A stretch of 64,000 nt of DNA from JAPUME01 sp027294185 (GTDB lineage: Bacteria; Acidobacteriota; Terriglobia; UBA7540; JAPUME01). The position numbers and the translations under genes are program-made. The notes beneath the pieces are model-generated. The model was not told where the DNA came from, did no database searches, and saw nothing but the letters and a program-made list of their open reading frames with translations. The stretch's first letter is position 1, and each line of letters begins with the position of its first letter. Positions 63,302 to 64,000 of the stretch are shown piece after piece. Location: assembly GCA_963555835.3 (NCBI GenBank), contig CAUVWZ020000002.1:434001-498000 (forward strand), written 5' to 3'.

Positions 63302-64000
63302 TTATCCGCCGGCGATCCGCCCCGAAGGGTACACCCCCTTCTTTCCTACCCGGGAGGTAATGATCGCATCGGCCCCATGCATGGAAAGAACCAGCAATCC
63401 TCCCCAAAGGAAATGTAGAGACATCGAAATCTCGACTCCGCTGGATACTCCCATCCACCGCACCCCCAGGAAATACGTCAACCAAACCATTAACGCCCCA
63501 CCGAATTCCAAGCACCCCGGCAACCGATTTCGCAGGTAGAAGTTCCCCAGGCCCGGAAAGAGGAATGTGAGCCAACCTGCCTTCGTTGCTGATTTGAAAC
63601 GCTGTCGGCAATGAGAGCACCGGCGAGGGAATCCAATCACCTGCACGTAGCACCGGGGGCAGAGGTTTTCCCTTCCCTTGGTATCAATGGAAGAATGTTT
63701 CAACTGTGTCTTCAACTGCTTCTGGACCTTGCCCATAAAATTGCAATCCCCCGAGGGAACCCGGAGCCGAACGGAACCCTTCGGTAGGCGGAAAATAATC
63801 TTGCAGCTTCCCAGCCGGGTGCGGTTGACCTGGGTGGAGATGGGATACCCGATTTGCGCGAAAAGTTGAGATGGCTCGTTCTTACCGTTGATCTGCAAGA
63901 GCAGAACCCTTTGGCTGGTAAGAACAATCGCGCGATGATTGATGGAAAACAGGTGCCATCCCCAGAGGCTTTCGCCAATCGACCGCTCCGTCCCGGCACT
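63302..64000 (-). CDS. Membrane protein with PH-like domain and zinc ribbon, N-terminus outside window
   Basis: The minus-strand frame stays open to the window edge (232 visible residues). The first 120 residues look like a bacterial PH-like domain (LWGWHLFSINHRAIVLTSQR, LLLQINGKNEPSQLFAQI, CKIIFRLPKGSVRLRVPSGD). Then comes a zinc ribbon with two CxxC pairs (LCPRCYVQVIGFPRRCSHCR) and two hydrophobic helices (about 145-185 and 190-215; AGWLTFLFPGLGNFYLRNRL, ALMVWLTYFLGVRWMG). FPGLGNFYLRNRLPG is like the TM2-type membrane module. The order suggests a cytoplasmic sensor or adaptor domain tethered to the membrane. No named family is recognised as a whole. The TTG at 63898 is only an internal start. 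Confidence 0.65.
   Translation of the reverse strand, partial: SAGTERSIGESLWGWHLFSINHRAIVLTSQRVLLLQINGKNEPSQLFAQIGYPISTQVNRTRLGSCKIIFRLPKGSVRLRVPSGDCNFMGKVQKQLKTQLKHSSIDTKGRENLCPRCYVQVIGFPRRCSHCRQRFKSATKAGWLTFLFPGLGNFYLRNRLPGCLEFGGALMVWLTYFLGVRWMGVSSGVEISMSLHFLWGGLLVLSMHGADAIITSRVGKKGVYPSGRIAGG

Overview
The window is a 64 kb stretch of ordinary, gene-dense bacterial chromosome. It looks moderately to highly GC-rich by eye (no count was made). The content points to a Gram-negative-type bacterium, most likely an Acidobacteriota member. Evidence for a two-membrane envelope is a TolC-family outer-membrane factor, an outer-membrane DUF5916 barrel protein, an HtrA protease and secreted TPR/beta-barrel proteins. 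Evidence for the phylum is softer: gene families, the run miaB - bifunctional nuclease - parA - parB, a YpdA-type reductase, and short palindromic repeats of a kind I associate with Acidobacteria. No phage, transposase, integrase, CRISPR array or rRNA was seen. One tRNA (Ala, CGC) is present.

Layout. 1-5.9 kb: end of miaB, BFN nuclease, parA/parB, a decayed methyltransferase start followed by short-period repeats, a small conserved protein coupled to ypdA, a secreted protein on the minus strand, and nuoI. 5.9-17.6 kb: secreted nuclease, HtrA protease, outer-membrane protein, glycosyltransferase, lepB, carA-carB, a DapA-superfamily aldolase, a small Cys-rich protein and truA. 17.9-24.6 kb: TolC-family protein, a two-subunit B12-dependent acyl-CoA mutase with isobutyryl-CoA-mutase-like specificity residues, a thioesterase, a small membrane protein and glutamate formimidoyltransferase. 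24.7-29.4 kb: a four-gene Gld-type ABC export operon. 29.8-38.1 kb: smc, purC, cvpA, a Fis-like mini-regulator, and TPR and HEAT-like proteins.

38.1-48.8 kb is the most coherent functional block. It holds two sodium:solute symporters (one broken by a frameshift), a secreted serine hydrolase fused to a NamZ-type exo-N-acetylmuramidase, a second serine hydrolase, murQ, nagA and murA. Together these read as a peptidoglycan amino-sugar salvage locus that uses symporters instead of a PTS; no MurNAc kinase is visible here.

48.8-64 kb: TauE-type exporter with a DUF1634 partner, rpsO-pnp, the DUF5916 protein, tRNA-Ala, and a small regulon (membrane protein, winged-helix regulator, CreD-like protein) bracketed by two AAAGTACTT palindromes. 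It continues with yjbQ, an alanyl-tRNA editing protein, thrC, a HAD phosphatase, an M23 peptidase and a partial PH-like/zinc-ribbon membrane protein running off the right edge.

Several promoters place the -10 box only 6-7 nt before the start codon, suggesting leaderless transcripts for at least three genes. Starts were chosen from Shine-Dalgarno sites, stop/start overlaps and family N-termini; where they remain open this is stated.
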